From Arthrobacter sp. MAHUQ-56 (GTDB lineage Bacteria; Actinomycetota; Actinomycetes; Actinomycetales; Micrococcaceae): a stretch of DNA of 64,000 nt. The position numbers were made by a program, and so were the translations under genes. The stretch's first letter is position 1; every line of letters starts with the position of its first letter. The stretch covers positions 526,256-590,255 of the forward strand of contig NZ_JAIFZQ010000020.1 of assembly GCF_019710585.1 (NCBI RefSeq), written 5' to 3'. Under the pieces are notes generated by a model, which saw only the letters and a list, made by a program, of their open reading frames with translations, did not search any database and had not been told where the DNA came from. Of this stretch, positions 39,668 through 49,111 are shown one piece after another.

Positions 39668-41782
39668 GTGGCACAGGACGTGCTTACCGACCTTAGTAAG
39701 GTCCGCAACATCGGCATCATGGCCCATATTGATGCCGGCAAGACCACCACAACCGAGCGCATCCTGTTCTACACGGGTGTGAACCACAAGATCGGCGAAA
39801 CGCACGACGGCGCTTCGACCACCGACTGGATGGAACAGGAAAAGGAACGCGGCATCACCATCACGTCTGCCGCCGTGACCTGCTTCTGGGAAAACAACCA
39901 GATCAACATCATCGACACCCCCGGCCACGTGGACTTCACGGTTGAGGTTGAGCGCTCCCTGCGCGTCCTCGACGGTGCAGTTGCCGTGTTCGACGGCAAG
40001 GAAGGTGTTGAGCCGCAGTCCGAGACTGTGTGGCGCCAGGCTGACAAGTACAACGTTCCGCGTATCTGCTTCGTCAACAAGATGGACAAGCTCGGTGCTG
40101 ACTTCTACTTCACCGTAGACACCATCATCAGCCGCCTCGGTGCCAAGCCGCTGGTCATGCAGCTGCCGATCGGTGCCGAGAACGACTTCGTCGGCGTCGT
40201 CGACCTGCTCTACATGCGCGCCCTGGTTTGGCCGGGCGACGCCAAGGGCGACGTGACCATGGGTGCCAAGTACGAAATCCAGGAGATCCCCGCGGACCTC
40301 AAGGAGAAGGCCGAAGAATACCGCGCCAACCTCGTTGAGACGGTTGCCGAGGCCTCCGAGGAACTCATGGAGAAGTACCTCGAAGGTGAAGAGCTCACCA
40401 TCGACGAGCTCAAGGCCGGCATCCGCAAGATGACCATCAACTCCGAGCTGTACCCCGTGTTCTGTGGCTCCGCCTTCAAGAACCGCGGCGTCCAGCCGAT
40501 GCTTGACGCAGTTGTTGATTACCTGCCGAACCCGCTCGACGTTCCTCCGATGATCGGTCACGATCCGAAGGACGAAGAGAAGGAACTGACCCGCAAGCCT
40601 TCAGCCGACGAGCCGTTCTCCGCTCTGGCGTTCAAGATTGCGGCGCACCCCTTCTTCGGCCAGCTCACCTTCATCCGCGTGTACTCCGGTCACGTGGAAT
40701 CCGGCGCCCAGGTGGTCAACTCCACCAAGGGCAAGAAGGAGCGCATCGGCAAGCTGTTCCAGATGCACGCCAACAAGGAAATGCCGGTCGAGGCAGCCAC
40801 CGCTGGCCACATCTACGCAGCCATCGGCCTGAAGGACACCACCACCGGTGACACCCTGTGCGATGCCAACAACCAGATCGTCCTGGAGTCCATGAGCTTC
40901 CCCGAGCCCGTGATCTCCGTGGCCATCGAGCCGAACACCAAGGGTGACCAGGAGAAGCTCTCCACCGCCATCCAGAAGCTCTCCGCTGAGGACCCCACTT
41001 TCCAGGTGTCCCTCAACGAAGACACCGGCCAGACCATCATCGCCGGCATGGGCGAGCTCCACCTGGACATCCTGGTGGACCGCATGCGCCGCGAATTCAA
41101 GGTTGAGGCCAACGTTGGCAAGCCGCAGGTTGCTTACCGCGAAACCATCAAGCGCGCAGTCGAGAAGCACGACTACACGCACAAGAAGCAGACCGGTGGT
41201 TCGGGCCAGTTCGCAAAGGTCCAGATTGCCATCGAGCCGCTGGACACCGCCGAGGGCGAGCTGTACGAGTTCGAGAACAAGGTCACCGGTGGCCGCGTTC
41301 CGCGCGAATACATCCCGTCTGTTGACGCTGGTATCCAGGACGCACTGAACGACGGCGTCCTGGCTGGCTACCCTGTTGTCGGCATCAAGGCAACGCTGCT
41401 TGACGGCGCCTACCACGATGTTGACTCCTCGGAAATGGCGTTCAAGATCGCCGGCCGCATGGCTTTCAAGGAAGCTGCGCGCAAGGCGAACCCTGTTCTG
41501 CTTGAACCGCTGATGGATGTCGAGGTGCGTACCCCTGAGGAATACATGGGTGACGTTATCGGCGACCTCAACTCCCGCCGTGGCCAGATGCAGTCCATGG
41601 AAGATGCAGCCGGCGTCAAGGTTGTCCGTGCCCACGTGCCGCTGTCCGGCATGTTCGGCTACATCGGCGACCTGCGCTCCAAGACCCAGGGCCGCGCGGT
41701 GTACTCCATGACCTTCAACAGCTACGCCGAGGTCCCGAAGGCAGTTGCCGACGAGATCATCCAGAAGTCCCGCGGCGAGTAG
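39668..41782 (+). CDS. fusA: Elongation factor G
   Basis: EF-G is the GTPase that drives ribosomal translocation. 704 residues starting at GTG 39668 (AAGGAG upstream). G motifs are [15 protein letters not shown] (P-loop), DTPGHVDF (G3), NKMDKLGAD (G4). Domain IV and V follow, ending [14 protein letters not shown]. The length and motifs indicate the canonical EF-G rather than EF-G2, and it sits in the str operon between rpsG and tuf. Confidence 0.98.
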   Translation: MAQDVLTDLSKVRNIGIMAHIDAGKTTTTERILFYTGVNHKIGETHDGASTTDWMEQEKERGITITSAAVTCFWENNQINIIDTPGHVDFTVEVERSLRVLDGAVAVFDGKEGVEPQSETVWRQADKYNVPRICFVNKMDKLGADFYFTVDTIISRLGAKPLVMQLPIGAENDFVGVVDLLYMRALVWPGDAKGDVTMGAKYEIQEIPADLKEKAEEYRANLVETVAEASEELMEKYLEGEELTIDELKAGIRKMTINSELYPVFCGSAFKNRGVQPMLDAVVDYLPNPLDVPPMIGHDPKDEEKELTRKPSADEPFSALAFKIAAHPFFGQLTFIRVYSGHVESGAQVVNSTKGKKERIGKLFQMHANKEMPVEAATAGHIYAAIGLKDTTTGDTLCDANNQIVLESMSFPEPVISVAIEPNTKGDQEKLSTAIQKLSAEDPTFQVSLNEDTGQTIIAGMGELHLDILVDRMRREFKVEANVGKPQVAYRETIKRAVEKHDYTHKKQTGGSGQFAKVQIAIEPLDTAEGELYEFENKVTGGRVPREYIPSVDAGIQDALNDGVLAGYPVVGIKATLLDGAYHDVDSSEMAFKIAGRMAFKEAARKANPVLLEPLMDVEVRTPEEYMGDVIGDLNSRRGQMQSMEDAAGVKVVRAHVPLSGMFGYIGDLRSKTQGRAVYSMTFNSYAEVPKAVADEIIQKSRGE

Positions 41783-41942
41783 TCCTTTCCGGACTTTCAA
41801 AGCGAACACCTCGGGTGTGCAGGCCTCCACGGGCCAACGCACCCGGTGCAGGCGGCCGGGCCGGTCGGAGTCATCCGGCAAGCCGGTTCCGGCCCCTGCA
41901 CGAACAGGCTCAGCGGATTAGTATTAGTTCCTGAATCTGCAA

Positions 41943-41972
41943 TTTCACCAATCCAAAGCCCCCAAGTAGACT
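41943..41972 (+). promoter_or_regulatory. Putative internal tuf promoter
   Basis: Within the 258-base fusA-tuf gap, TTTCAC (41943-41948) and TAGACT (41967-41972) are 18 bases apart. A separate tuf promoter is common because EF-Tu is needed in excess over EF-G. Confidence 0.4.
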
Positions 41973-42040
41973 TGCCTGAGTTCTACCGCGACAAGCGCGG
42001 CTGGAGGGCAAGTTATTTGAAAACGTTCTAGGAGGAACCT

Positions 42041-43231
42041 GTGGCAAAGGCAAAGTTCGAGCGGACTAAGCCGCACGTCAACATCGGCACCATTGGTCAC
42101 GTTGACCACGGTAAGACGACGCTGACGGCCGCCATTTCCAAGGTGCTGTACGACAAGTACCCGGATCTCAACGAGAAGCGTGACTTCGCGTCGATCGACT
42201 CTGCACCCGAAGAGCGTCAGCGCGGTATTACCATCAACATCTCCCACGTGGAGTACCAGACCGAGAAGCGTCACTACGCACACGTTGACGCCCCCGGCCA
42301 CGCTGACTACATCAAGAACATGATCACCGGTGCTGCCCAGATGGACGGCGCAATCCTCGTGGTTGCCGCTACCGACGGCCCGATGGCTCAGACCCGCGAG
42401 CACGTTCTGCTCGCCCGCCAGGTTGGTGTTCCCTACCTGCTGGTCGCGCTGAACAAGGCTGACATGGTTGAGGACGAAGAACTCCTCGACCTCGTCGAAA
42501 TGGAAGTTCGTGAGCTCCTGAGCTCGCAGGGCTTCGATGGCGACAACGCTCCGGTCGTTCGCGTTTCCGGCCTGAAGGCCCTGGAAGGCGACCCCGAGTG
42601 GGTCAAGTCCGTTGAGGACCTGATGGCTGCGGTCGACGAGTCCGTTCCGGACCCCGTACGTGACCGCGACAAGCCGTTCCTGATGCCGATCGAGGACGTC
42701 TTCACCATCACCGGCCGTGGCACCGTTGTGACGGGCCGCGCCGAGCGTGGAACCCTCGCCATCAACTCTGAGGTCGAGATCGTCGGTATCCGCCCGGTCC
42801 AGAAGACCACGGTTACCGGTATCGAGATGTTCCACAAGCAGCTCGACGAAGCATGGGCCGGCGAGAACTGTGGCCTGCTGCTCCGTGGTCTGAAGCGCGA
42901 CGATGTCGAGCGTGGCCAGGTTGTCGTCAAGCCGGGTTCCATCACCCCGCACACCGACTTCGAGGCCAACGTCTACATCCTCTCCAAGGACGAAGGCGGA
43001 CGTCACAACCCGTTCTACTCCAACTACCGCCCGCAGTTCTACTTCCGTACCACGGACGTAACCGGCGTCATCACCCTGCCCGAGGGCACGGAAATGGTTA
43101 TGCCTGGCGACAACACTGAGATGACCGTTGCGCTCATCCAGCCCATCGCTATGGAAGAGGGCCTCGGCTTCGCAATCCGCGAAGGCGGCCGCACCGTTGG
43201 TTCGGGACGCGTTACCAAGATCATCAAGTAG
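42041..43231 (+). CDS. tuf: Elongation factor Tu
   Basis: EF-Tu delivers aminoacyl-tRNA to the ribosome. 396 residues starting at GTG 42041 behind a perfect GGAGG site. GTPase motifs: [21 protein letters not shown] (Ala where E. coli has Cys), NKADM. The domains II/III follow normally and the protein ends GRVTKIIK. Elfamycin-site residues were not checked individually. A strong terminator follows. Confidence 0.98.
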   Translation: MAKAKFERTKPHVNIGTIGHVDHGKTTLTAAISKVLYDKYPDLNEKRDFASIDSAPEERQRGITINISHVEYQTEKRHYAHVDAPGHADYIKNMITGAAQMDGAILVVAATDGPMAQTREHVLLARQVGVPYLLVALNKADMVEDEELLDLVEMEVRELLSSQGFDGDNAPVVRVSGLKALEGDPEWVKSVEDLMAAVDESVPDPVRDRDKPFLMPIEDVFTITGRGTVVTGRAERGTLAINSEVEIVGIRPVQKTTVTGIEMFHKQLDEAWAGENCGLLLRGLKRDDVERGQVVVKPGSITPHTDFEANVYILSKDEGGRHNPFYSNYRPQFYFRTTDVTGVITLPEGTEMVMPGDNTEMTVALIQPIAMEEGLGFAIREGGRTVGSGRVTKIIK

Positions 43232-43279
43232 TACTTGCTGATCACGGATCTGCCGGGCTCCGGCCGCAGGTAATCCACA

Positions 43280-43317
43280 GAAAACCCCGCTGCTGCATGC
43301 AGCGGGGTTTTCTTTTG
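43280..43317 (+). terminator. str-operon terminator
   Basis: A 14-bp stem with A-rich left base and T-rich right base (43280-43293 with 43299-43312; GAAAACCCCGCTGC paired to GCAGCGGGGTTTTC) closes on TGCAT and is followed by TTTT. Confidence 0.9.
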
Positions 43318-43381
43318 CTATCTTTACTAAAGTCGTTGGACATATTGCGGATGGTGCTGCTTATCTTGGAGGGGGTCAGGC

Positions 43382-46300
43382 GTGACTGACGAAGCGTACG
43401 AGGCGGGGTACCGTGCCGGGCACCTGCAGGGCTGGATGGACGCCATGGCGAGGATGGCCGATCTCCAGGCCGCACCGGGTCCGACGGAACAGCGTCCGGT
43501 GGCGCCTCCACCCCATGCCGCAACCCTGCCGGTTCCATCCTGGCCACCGGCTGCGGCACCACCACGTGCGGTTCCGCAGCGTTCGCAGCCGCAGCCCCGG
43601 GATCCGGCCGCTATTCACGCGGCGACCCCCGCCACCACGCGGCCGGCGGACCGACCCGTTGCCGCCCGCCCGCCCAAGCCTCCGGTCCGGCCGGCACTGT
43701 CACCGGCGGAGCAGCAGGCGCGCCGCGAACGCAGGGACCGCCAAAACATCAACGTGACCCTTTACGTGGCCAGCCTTCTCCTGGTTGCGGCGGCTGCGCT
43801 GTTCATCGGAACGGGGCTCCCGCCCTTGCTGCGGTTCGCCGGGGTCACGGTCGTAGCCGGGTTGTTCTACGGGCTGGGCCTTGGCCTCCACGCCCGGGTG
43901 GAGCGGCTTCGGCCCGCCGCCGTGGCTTTCGCGGGCACAGGGCTTGCCCTTGTTCCCGTCGCAGGGCTGGCGCTGTACAACTTCGCGTGGCACAACGGGC
44001 CCGGGGCCTGGCTGGCCACGTCGCTGGTTGGAACGGCCGCGTATGCAGCTGCCGCGCTGCGCCTGGAAAGCCGGATCCTGGTCTACCTCTCATTGACGTT
44101 CGTGGTGTCGTCGGCATGGTCGGGAGTGTCTGTGCTGGGCGCGGCGCTCGTCTGGTATTTCGTCGTCATGATTGCCGTGGCCGTGTCCGTCACGGTTCTT
44201 TCCATGGTGCGTCCCGGTTGGCTGCCGCCGGTTTATGTGCGGCCACTTGCCACGCTTCACCCCTACCTGGTTCCGGCGGTTGCCATGGTGGCAACGTTCT
44301 GCCCGGTGCTCCTGGCCAAGGCCGAGTACGCGCTCATCCTTGGATTATGCGGGGTTTACTTCGCCCTATTGGCGGCCGTTTCCTCCGGCCGGTCCCGGCT
44401 CCGCTACTTTTACGGTGCGCGGGCCGCGCTTACTGTTGCGGCGGCCACCACCATCTGGGCCATGACCGGGCAGGGGAGTGACGCTTTGCTGACGGTGGCC
44501 GGCTTGCTGGCCCTTCAGTCGTGCGCGCTTGCGTTCGGCGCGGGCCGCCTCGATGTTTGGTTCCGGAGTGCCGTGCCCTCCGCCCAAGTGGGTCCTGAGC
44601 CCGGCGCGCCGGCGCCTCCGGCGGGCCCGCCACCCACGCACCCGTCCGACGGCGATGCCCGGCCTGCGCGGCGATGGTGGCGGCTTGATGCGTTGTCAAC
44701 ATTCGTTGCACAGCTTCTGTTTACCGCTGCCTACGCAATGAACGAGTTGGTCGGGGCCATGTTTTCCTTCGACGTGCAGGCGGGGGAGCTGCCTTTCCGG
44801 ATGGTGTTCCTCCTTGCCCTGGTAACGGGCGCCGTCATCGCTGCCAAGCTGGGCGGAAGCGCCGAGGCAGCTCCCGCCGCGGCATTGGTGCTGGCCGGAA
44901 TCTTCAGCCACCAGCTCGGAGAAGGCACTCTGGCCGGGCTGCTGGCGGCCGCCGGCCTGTTCTGGCTGGTACGTGGCCGCCTGGCTGAAGGAGCCCTCCG
45001 GCATTTGATGGTGTTCGGCGCCCGGGCGGCTGCCACCCTGGCGGCACCGGCGGTGGTTGCCGCGGTGACCGACGGCCCTGGCCAGGACCGTGCCGTATGG
45101 TTCAGCCTTGTGCTGGCTGCCCTAGCCCAGCAGCTGCTTTCGGCTGCGCTGGAGCGGTACGGGCGGCGCACCCTCGCGCCGCAGGCGACCCTGGCGGGGT
45201 ACATGGTCCTCGGGGTAGCCAGCCTTTACAGCCTTTCTGCTGCAGACACCGGGACAGGCGCTTCGCTGACCTTGGCAGCAACCTTCATTCATCTGGCGGC
45301 AGTGCTGACGGCAGGGCTTGCGCTGCTGCCGCGCGTGGGCCGGGACGATGCCTGGCGCCCCACCGTGGGCGAACTCCTGCCGCCCGTTGTTGCTGTCCTG
45401 CTCATTGCCTTCGCCTTCGAGGTTCTCGGCCTGGAGAGCGGCAACTTCGCGTTGCTGATGTTGCTGGCATACCTTGCTGCCTGTGCCCTCAGGCTGCCGG
45501 CCGTCCAGCACCGCTGGAGCTACTGGTGGATGTCCCGGGGTGCCGGCACCCTACTGGTCCTCACGGCCTTTGAACAGCTTGCCGAGGGTTCCGGGAGGCC
45601 CATCATTGCCGGTGAAGTGCTTGACCCGGCCGTGGTGCTGGCCACCGCGCTGGGAGCACAGTTGGTCTTTCCGCTGCGCGCTTTCATCCACGGACAGGCT
45701 CCCCGGGGTGTCCGGATCGACGCCGGGGTGGTCCTTCTCCTGCAGTTGGCATCCTGTGCAGCGGCAGGTCCCCTGACAGGAAGCCTCTTGTCCGCCGGGA
45801 ACTGGCAGCACCCGCTCATCGTGGGAGTGGCCGCCGTCTCCGCGGCGTGGGCCGGCTACGTGCTAAGGCGCGGGGCGGGCGCCGTGTGGTATGCACCTGT
45901 GACGTTCCTGGTCCTGGCCGTCCTTTCCGCCAACGACGCGCCGCTGCTGGAAATCGTGCTGGGCGTCTACGCCGTGTTCGCCGGGATCATGGTCGTGGGT
46001 TCAGCCGGGCGGGCTGCCAAGGGCTGGTACTTCGTGGCTGCGCGGGCCCTGACCGCATGCCTGGCGGGGGTGTTCAGCTACGACCTCACCGCCTCGCCCA
46101 CCGCGGTCTCGGTCACCTTGTCCCTGGTTCTGGCGGCGCAGCACGCCATCCGTTGGGTGATGCGGTTCCGGCTGGCAGAGGTTCCGTTCCAGCAGGCTGC
46201 TGTCTGGATCACGCTTGCGGGCCAGGCGCTGCTGCCAGTTGCCTATGCCGTTCAGCACGCGGCGGACCCGCACAGCGGCGGCGGGCGCTGGGTGCTCTAC

Positions 46301-47569
46301 CTGGAATTCGCACTGCTGCTGGCTTCGGTCGTCGCCGCCCGCCGTCTGTTTGCAGCACTCGGTGCGCTCTACCTGGGGCACTACGCAGTGCTGGGCGCCG
46401 TGCTCTCCCTCAGCCCTCTGCCGCCCTTTGGCGACGAACCTGTCCTCTCGTATACGGGGACGTCCCTGATGCTGATTCTGCTTGGCCTTGCGGCAACAGC
46501 AGCCGGCATGCTGCACCAGCGGATCGGAACCGGAGCCGGCGCGGAACACTGGCTGTGGCTCGTTTCCGCGGGATCGTTCGTGGCTGCCGCACTGCTGCTT
46601 GGACAACTTGCCGCGGACTGGGTTCCCGGTGTTGCGGTCCTGGCGCTGGCGGCGGTGTGCTTTACCGCTTCCCATGTGGAAGGGTGGGCCGTCCTGTACG
46701 CACCTGCGGCAGGAGCATTCCTTGCGGGTGCCTTCATGGCCGCATCGGTTGCTTTCGGGGACCACCAGGGTGCCTGGGGGACATACCTCCCGTGGCTGGC
46801 AGGACCCGGTGCGGCGGCAGCGGTGATGTACTGCGTCCGGCTCATTTCTTTCGCGGGACGTGTTGCGGGCGGCCAAGGAGCCGCAAACGTCCGGGCCCGG
46901 GCGCTGGCAGGGGCGGCCCTCCTCGGCTATGCTGCCGCCGCGCTGGCCGGACTGCCATGGGATGCGACGGCCTGGACGGCAGCTGCCGCTTTTGTCCTCG
47001 TCGTTGCGGTTGCCTCCAGGGAAGCACCGCCAAGGGCCCGCCGTGCGGTGGCGGAAGTGGGGGTTGCTGTTCTTGTCGCGTTCATCCAGCGCGCGGCGAT
47101 TTTCCAGCTCGATGGGGCAGGCGGCGGGGTTGCCCGGTTCGGGGCACGGCTCCCGGACGGTTTCTGGGTGGCGCAGTGGTACGTCGTGCTGGGCGCTGTC
47201 CTTTCCGGCCTCCGCTACCTGGGCGGTTATGCGGCAATCGGCAGGTCTCTCGCTGCTGCGTCCGCAGGCCTGCTCACAGTGTCCGGACTGGGGGTCCTCT
47301 TCGGGGGCAGCGGCGGCCAGCAGCTGTGGGTCCTGGCATGCCTTGCCATACTGCTCGCCGCTGGACTGGCGCTCGGGGACCGGATCTTCGTCCGGTGGGG
47401 TGCCGCCGGCGTGGCCGCCTGCATTCTGTGGGCCATGCGCCAGTACACCTTCGCGCTGCTGGCACTTATCGCCGTCGGGCTCATTGCCTTCGCCGTCTGG
47501 CGGCTGAACCGCAGCACGGACAACCCGGGTGGGGAGGGCGGCCAAGGCCGCGCCGGAACCCGCCCCTGA
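43382..47569 (+). CDS. Very large polytopic membrane protein (1395 residues)
   Basis: The protein starts at GTG 43382 behind GGAGGGGG. Residues 1-125 are cytosolic and proline/alanine-rich after a short helix (MTDEAYEAGYRAGHLQGWM). The remaining ~1250 residues are a chain of some 35-40 hydrophobic helices with few charged loops, arranged in repeating pairs. One longer hydrophilic loop, about residues 395-425 (PGAPAPPAGPP), interrupts it. It ends with a basic tail, VWRLNRSTDNPGGEGG. It resembles the large actinobacterial membrane proteins of the SCO7613 type. No pump, channel or enzyme motif is visible. GC and codon usage match neighbours. Function is unknown. Confidence 0.88.
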   Translation: MTDEAYEAGYRAGHLQGWMDAMARMADLQAAPGPTEQRPVAPPPHAATLPVPSWPPAAAPPRAVPQRSQPQPRDPAAIHAATPATTRPADRPVAARPPKPPVRPALSPAEQQARRERRDRQNINVTLYVASLLLVAAAALFIGTGLPPLLRFAGVTVVAGLFYGLGLGLHARVERLRPAAVAFAGTGLALVPVAGLALYNFAWHNGPGAWLATSLVGTAAYAAAALRLESRILVYLSLTFVVSSAWSGVSVLGAALVWYFVVMIAVAVSVTVLSMVRPGWLPPVYVRPLATLHPYLVPAVAMVATFCPVLLAKAEYALILGLCGVYFALLAAVSSGRSRLRYFYGARAALTVAAATTIWAMTGQGSDALLTVAGLLALQSCALAFGAGRLDVWFRSAVPSAQVGPEPGAPAPPAGPPPTHPSDGDARPARRWWRLDALSTFVAQLLFTAAYAMNELVGAMFSFDVQAGELPFRMVFLLALVTGAVIAAKLGGSAEAAPAAALVLAGIFSHQLGEGTLAGLLAAAGLFWLVRGRLAEGALRHLMVFGARAAATLAAPAVVAAVTDGPGQDRAVWFSLVLAALAQQLLSAALERYGRRTLAPQATLAGYMVLGVASLYSLSAADTGTGASLTLAATFIHLAAVLTAGLALLPRVGRDDAWRPTVGELLPPVVAVLLIAFAFEVLGLESGNFALLMLLAYLAACALRLPAVQHRWSYWWMSRGAGTLLVLTAFEQLAEGSGRPIIAGEVLDPAVVLATALGAQLVFPLRAFIHGQAPRGVRIDAGVVLLLQLASCAAAGPLTGSLLSAGNWQHPLIVGVAAVSAAWAGYVLRRGAGAVWYAPVTFLVLAVLSANDAPLLEIVLGVYAVFAGIMVVGSAGRAAKGWYFVAARALTACLAGVFSYDLTASPTAVSVTLSLVLAAQHAIRWVMRFRLAEVPFQQAAVWITLAGQALLPVAYAVQHAADPHSGGGRWVLYLEFALLLASVVAARRLFAALGALYLGHYAVLGAVLSLSPLPPFGDEPVLSYTGTSLMLILLGLAATAAGMLHQRIGTGAGAEHWLWLVSAGSFVAAALLLGQLAADWVPGVAVLALAAVCFTASHVEGWAVLYAPAAGAFLAGAFMAASVAFGDHQGAWGTYLPWLAGPGAAAAVMYCVRLISFAGRVAGGQGAANVRARALAGAALLGYAAAALAGLPWDATAWTAAAAFVLVVAVASREAPPRARRAVAEVGVAVLVAFIQRAAIFQLDGAGGGVARFGARLPDGFWVAQWYVVLGAVLSGLRYLGGYAAIGRSLAAASAGLLTVSGLGVLFGGSGGQQLWVLACLAILLAAGLALGDRIFVRWGAAGVAACILWAMRQYTFALLALIAVGLIAFAVWRLNRSTDNPGGEGGQGRAGTRP

Positions 47570-47598
47570 TACTGTTGCAGCACTGAGAGGAGCTCATC

Positions 47599-47724
47599 AT
47601 GGGATGGCTGATTTTCCTGATTATCGCGGTTGCCGTAGTGGCAGGCGTGTTCTGGACCAAGAGGTATTTCCGCCACGAAATTGACCGTGCCAAGCGGATC
47701 AACAGGGCCAACAAAAACATGTAG
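47599..47724 (+). CDS. 41-residue single-helix membrane peptide
   Basis: ATG 47599, with GAGGAG eight bases upstream, opens a 41-codon frame to TAG 47722-47724. A hydrophobic helix (MGWLIFLIIAVAVVAGVFW) is followed by a strongly basic amphipathic tail (KRYFRHEIDRAKRINRANK). It follows the giant membrane gene by 29 bases, so the two probably form one operon. The orientation should be N-out/C-in. It may be an accessory of the large protein; this is inference. Confidence 0.7.
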   Translation: MGWLIFLIIAVAVVAGVFWTKRYFRHEIDRAKRINRANKNM

Positions 47725-47768
47725 CCTACTGCCTGGACACACATCTGCCGGTAAGCCTGCAACAGAGT

Positions 47769-47784
47769 TTTCGGTGCGCCTAAA
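47769..47784. promoter_or_regulatory. Imperfect palindrome before mntH, MntR/DtxR-like operator candidate
   Basis: TTTCGGTGCGCCTAAA matches its own reverse complement at 12 of 16 positions, with TTT/AAA ends and GG/CC blocks. A possible -10, TATCCT (47792-47797), lies just downstream, so a bound repressor would cover the -35. Confidence 0.35.
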
Positions 47785-47832
47785 TTAACGGTATCCTCGT
47801 CATATCACCGCCCCCGACGACGAGGACCACTG

Positions 47833-49083
47833 ATGGCTGTTTCAACAATGCAGGCGCGCCCCGCCTCATCCAGGGTCTGGTCCCGGCTCCTGCTGCTCGG
47901 ACCCGCCTTTGTCGCGGCCATCGCCTACGTCGATCCAGGCAACGTTGCCGCCAACCTCACGGCAGGGGCCAGCTTCGGTTACCTGCTCGTCTGGGTCCTG
48001 GTCGCGGCAAATGCCATGGCCGTACTGGTGCAATACCAGTCCGCGAAGCTGGGGCTCGCCACCGGGATGAGCCTGCCGGAGATCCTGGGCAAACGGCTGG
48101 GCACCCGCGGCCGCCGTGCCTATTGGGCGCAGGCAGAGATCGTTGCCGGCGCAACGGACATGGCTGAGGTCATCGGCGGAGCCGTTGCCCTCAACCTGCT
48201 CTTTGGCCTCCCCCTGCTGACGGGTGGCGTCATCATTGGCGTGGCATCGATGCTGCTGCTTACCCTGCAGTCCCATCGCAGCCAGAAATCGTTCGAACTC
48301 GCCATTTTGACCCTGCTCGGCGTAATCGCCGTCGGGTTCGTCAGTGGCCTGTTCGTCAGTCCGCCCGATGGAAGCAGTGCCCTGGCCGGCCTCGTGCCCC
48401 GGTTCGAGGGAACGGACACCGTCCTGCTGGCTGCCAGCATGCTGGGTGCCACGGTCATGCCCCACGCCATCTACCTGCACTCAGCCCTGGCCCGGGACCG
48501 CCACGGCTTCTCGGAGGACCCGGCAGTCAGGACGCGGCTGATCCGTGCCACCCGCTTTGACGTCGCCGGCGCCCTGCTGCTCGCCGGCGTCGTGAATATC
48601 GCCATGCTGCTGCTCGCCGCCTCCAGCCTCCGCGGCGTCGAAGGCACCGACACCATCGCCGGGGCGCACGCAGCCGTCACGTCGGCACTGGGCCCCGTCA
48701 TCGGCGTCGTGTTTGCCATTGGCCTGCTGGCATCCGGGCTGGCCTCCACGTCCGTGGGATGCTACGCCGGTGCCACCATCATGGGCGGACTGTTGAAGCT
48801 GCGCGTCCCCTTGCTGACCCGCCGGCTCGTCACCCTGATTCCGGCGCTGCTGGTGCTGGGAGCGGGCATTGAACCAACCCTCGCCCTGGTCCTGAGCCAG
48901 GTCCTCCTCAGCTTCGGTATCCCCTTCGCCCTGGTGCCGCTGATCCGGCTGACGGGCGACCGCAAAATCATGGGAATCCACACGGACTCCCGGCCCCTGC
49001 GCATCGCGGGATGGACCAGCGCCACGCTGATCGTAGGCCTGAACTGCGTCCTGATCTTCCTCACCGTGCTCGGGCAAGCCTGA
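47833..49083 (+). CDS. mntH: Nramp-family divalent metal (Mn2+/Fe2+) transporter
   Basis: MntH imports manganese or iron with protons across the cytoplasmic membrane. The 416-residue sequence has about 11 helices. The metal-binding DPGN lies in helix 1 (AAIAYVDPGNVAAN), and helix 6 carries the partner MPHAIYLHSA motif. Both are intact. GAGGA lies 6 bases before the ATG. An imperfect palindrome at the promoter suggests metal-dependent repression by an MntR/DtxR-type regulator. It stands alone between the small membrane peptide gene and a convergent GH1 gene. Confidence 0.94.
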   Translation: MAVSTMQARPASSRVWSRLLLLGPAFVAAIAYVDPGNVAANLTAGASFGYLLVWVLVAANAMAVLVQYQSAKLGLATGMSLPEILGKRLGTRGRRAYWAQAEIVAGATDMAEVIGGAVALNLLFGLPLLTGGVIIGVASMLLLTLQSHRSQKSFELAILTLLGVIAVGFVSGLFVSPPDGSSALAGLVPRFEGTDTVLLAASMLGATVMPHAIYLHSALARDRHGFSEDPAVRTRLIRATRFDVAGALLLAGVVNIAMLLLAASSLRGVEGTDTIAGAHAAVTSALGPVIGVVFAIGLLASGLASTSVGCYAGATIMGGLLKLRVPLLTRRLVTLIPALLVLGAGIEPTLALVLSQVLLSFGIPFALVPLIRLTGDRKIMGIHTDSRPLRIAGWTSATLIVGLNCVLIFLTVLGQA

Positions 49084-49111
49084 CCAGGCGGCTACGCCCT
49101 ATTCGGCCGCG

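Noticed and set aside
45847..47586. 579-codon plus-strand frame and a 514-codon minus-strand frame inside the giant membrane gene
   Set aside because: Arg/Gly/Cys-rich shadows of a hydrophobic reading frame; the 1395-residue frame has a strong ribosome-binding site and coherent helices.
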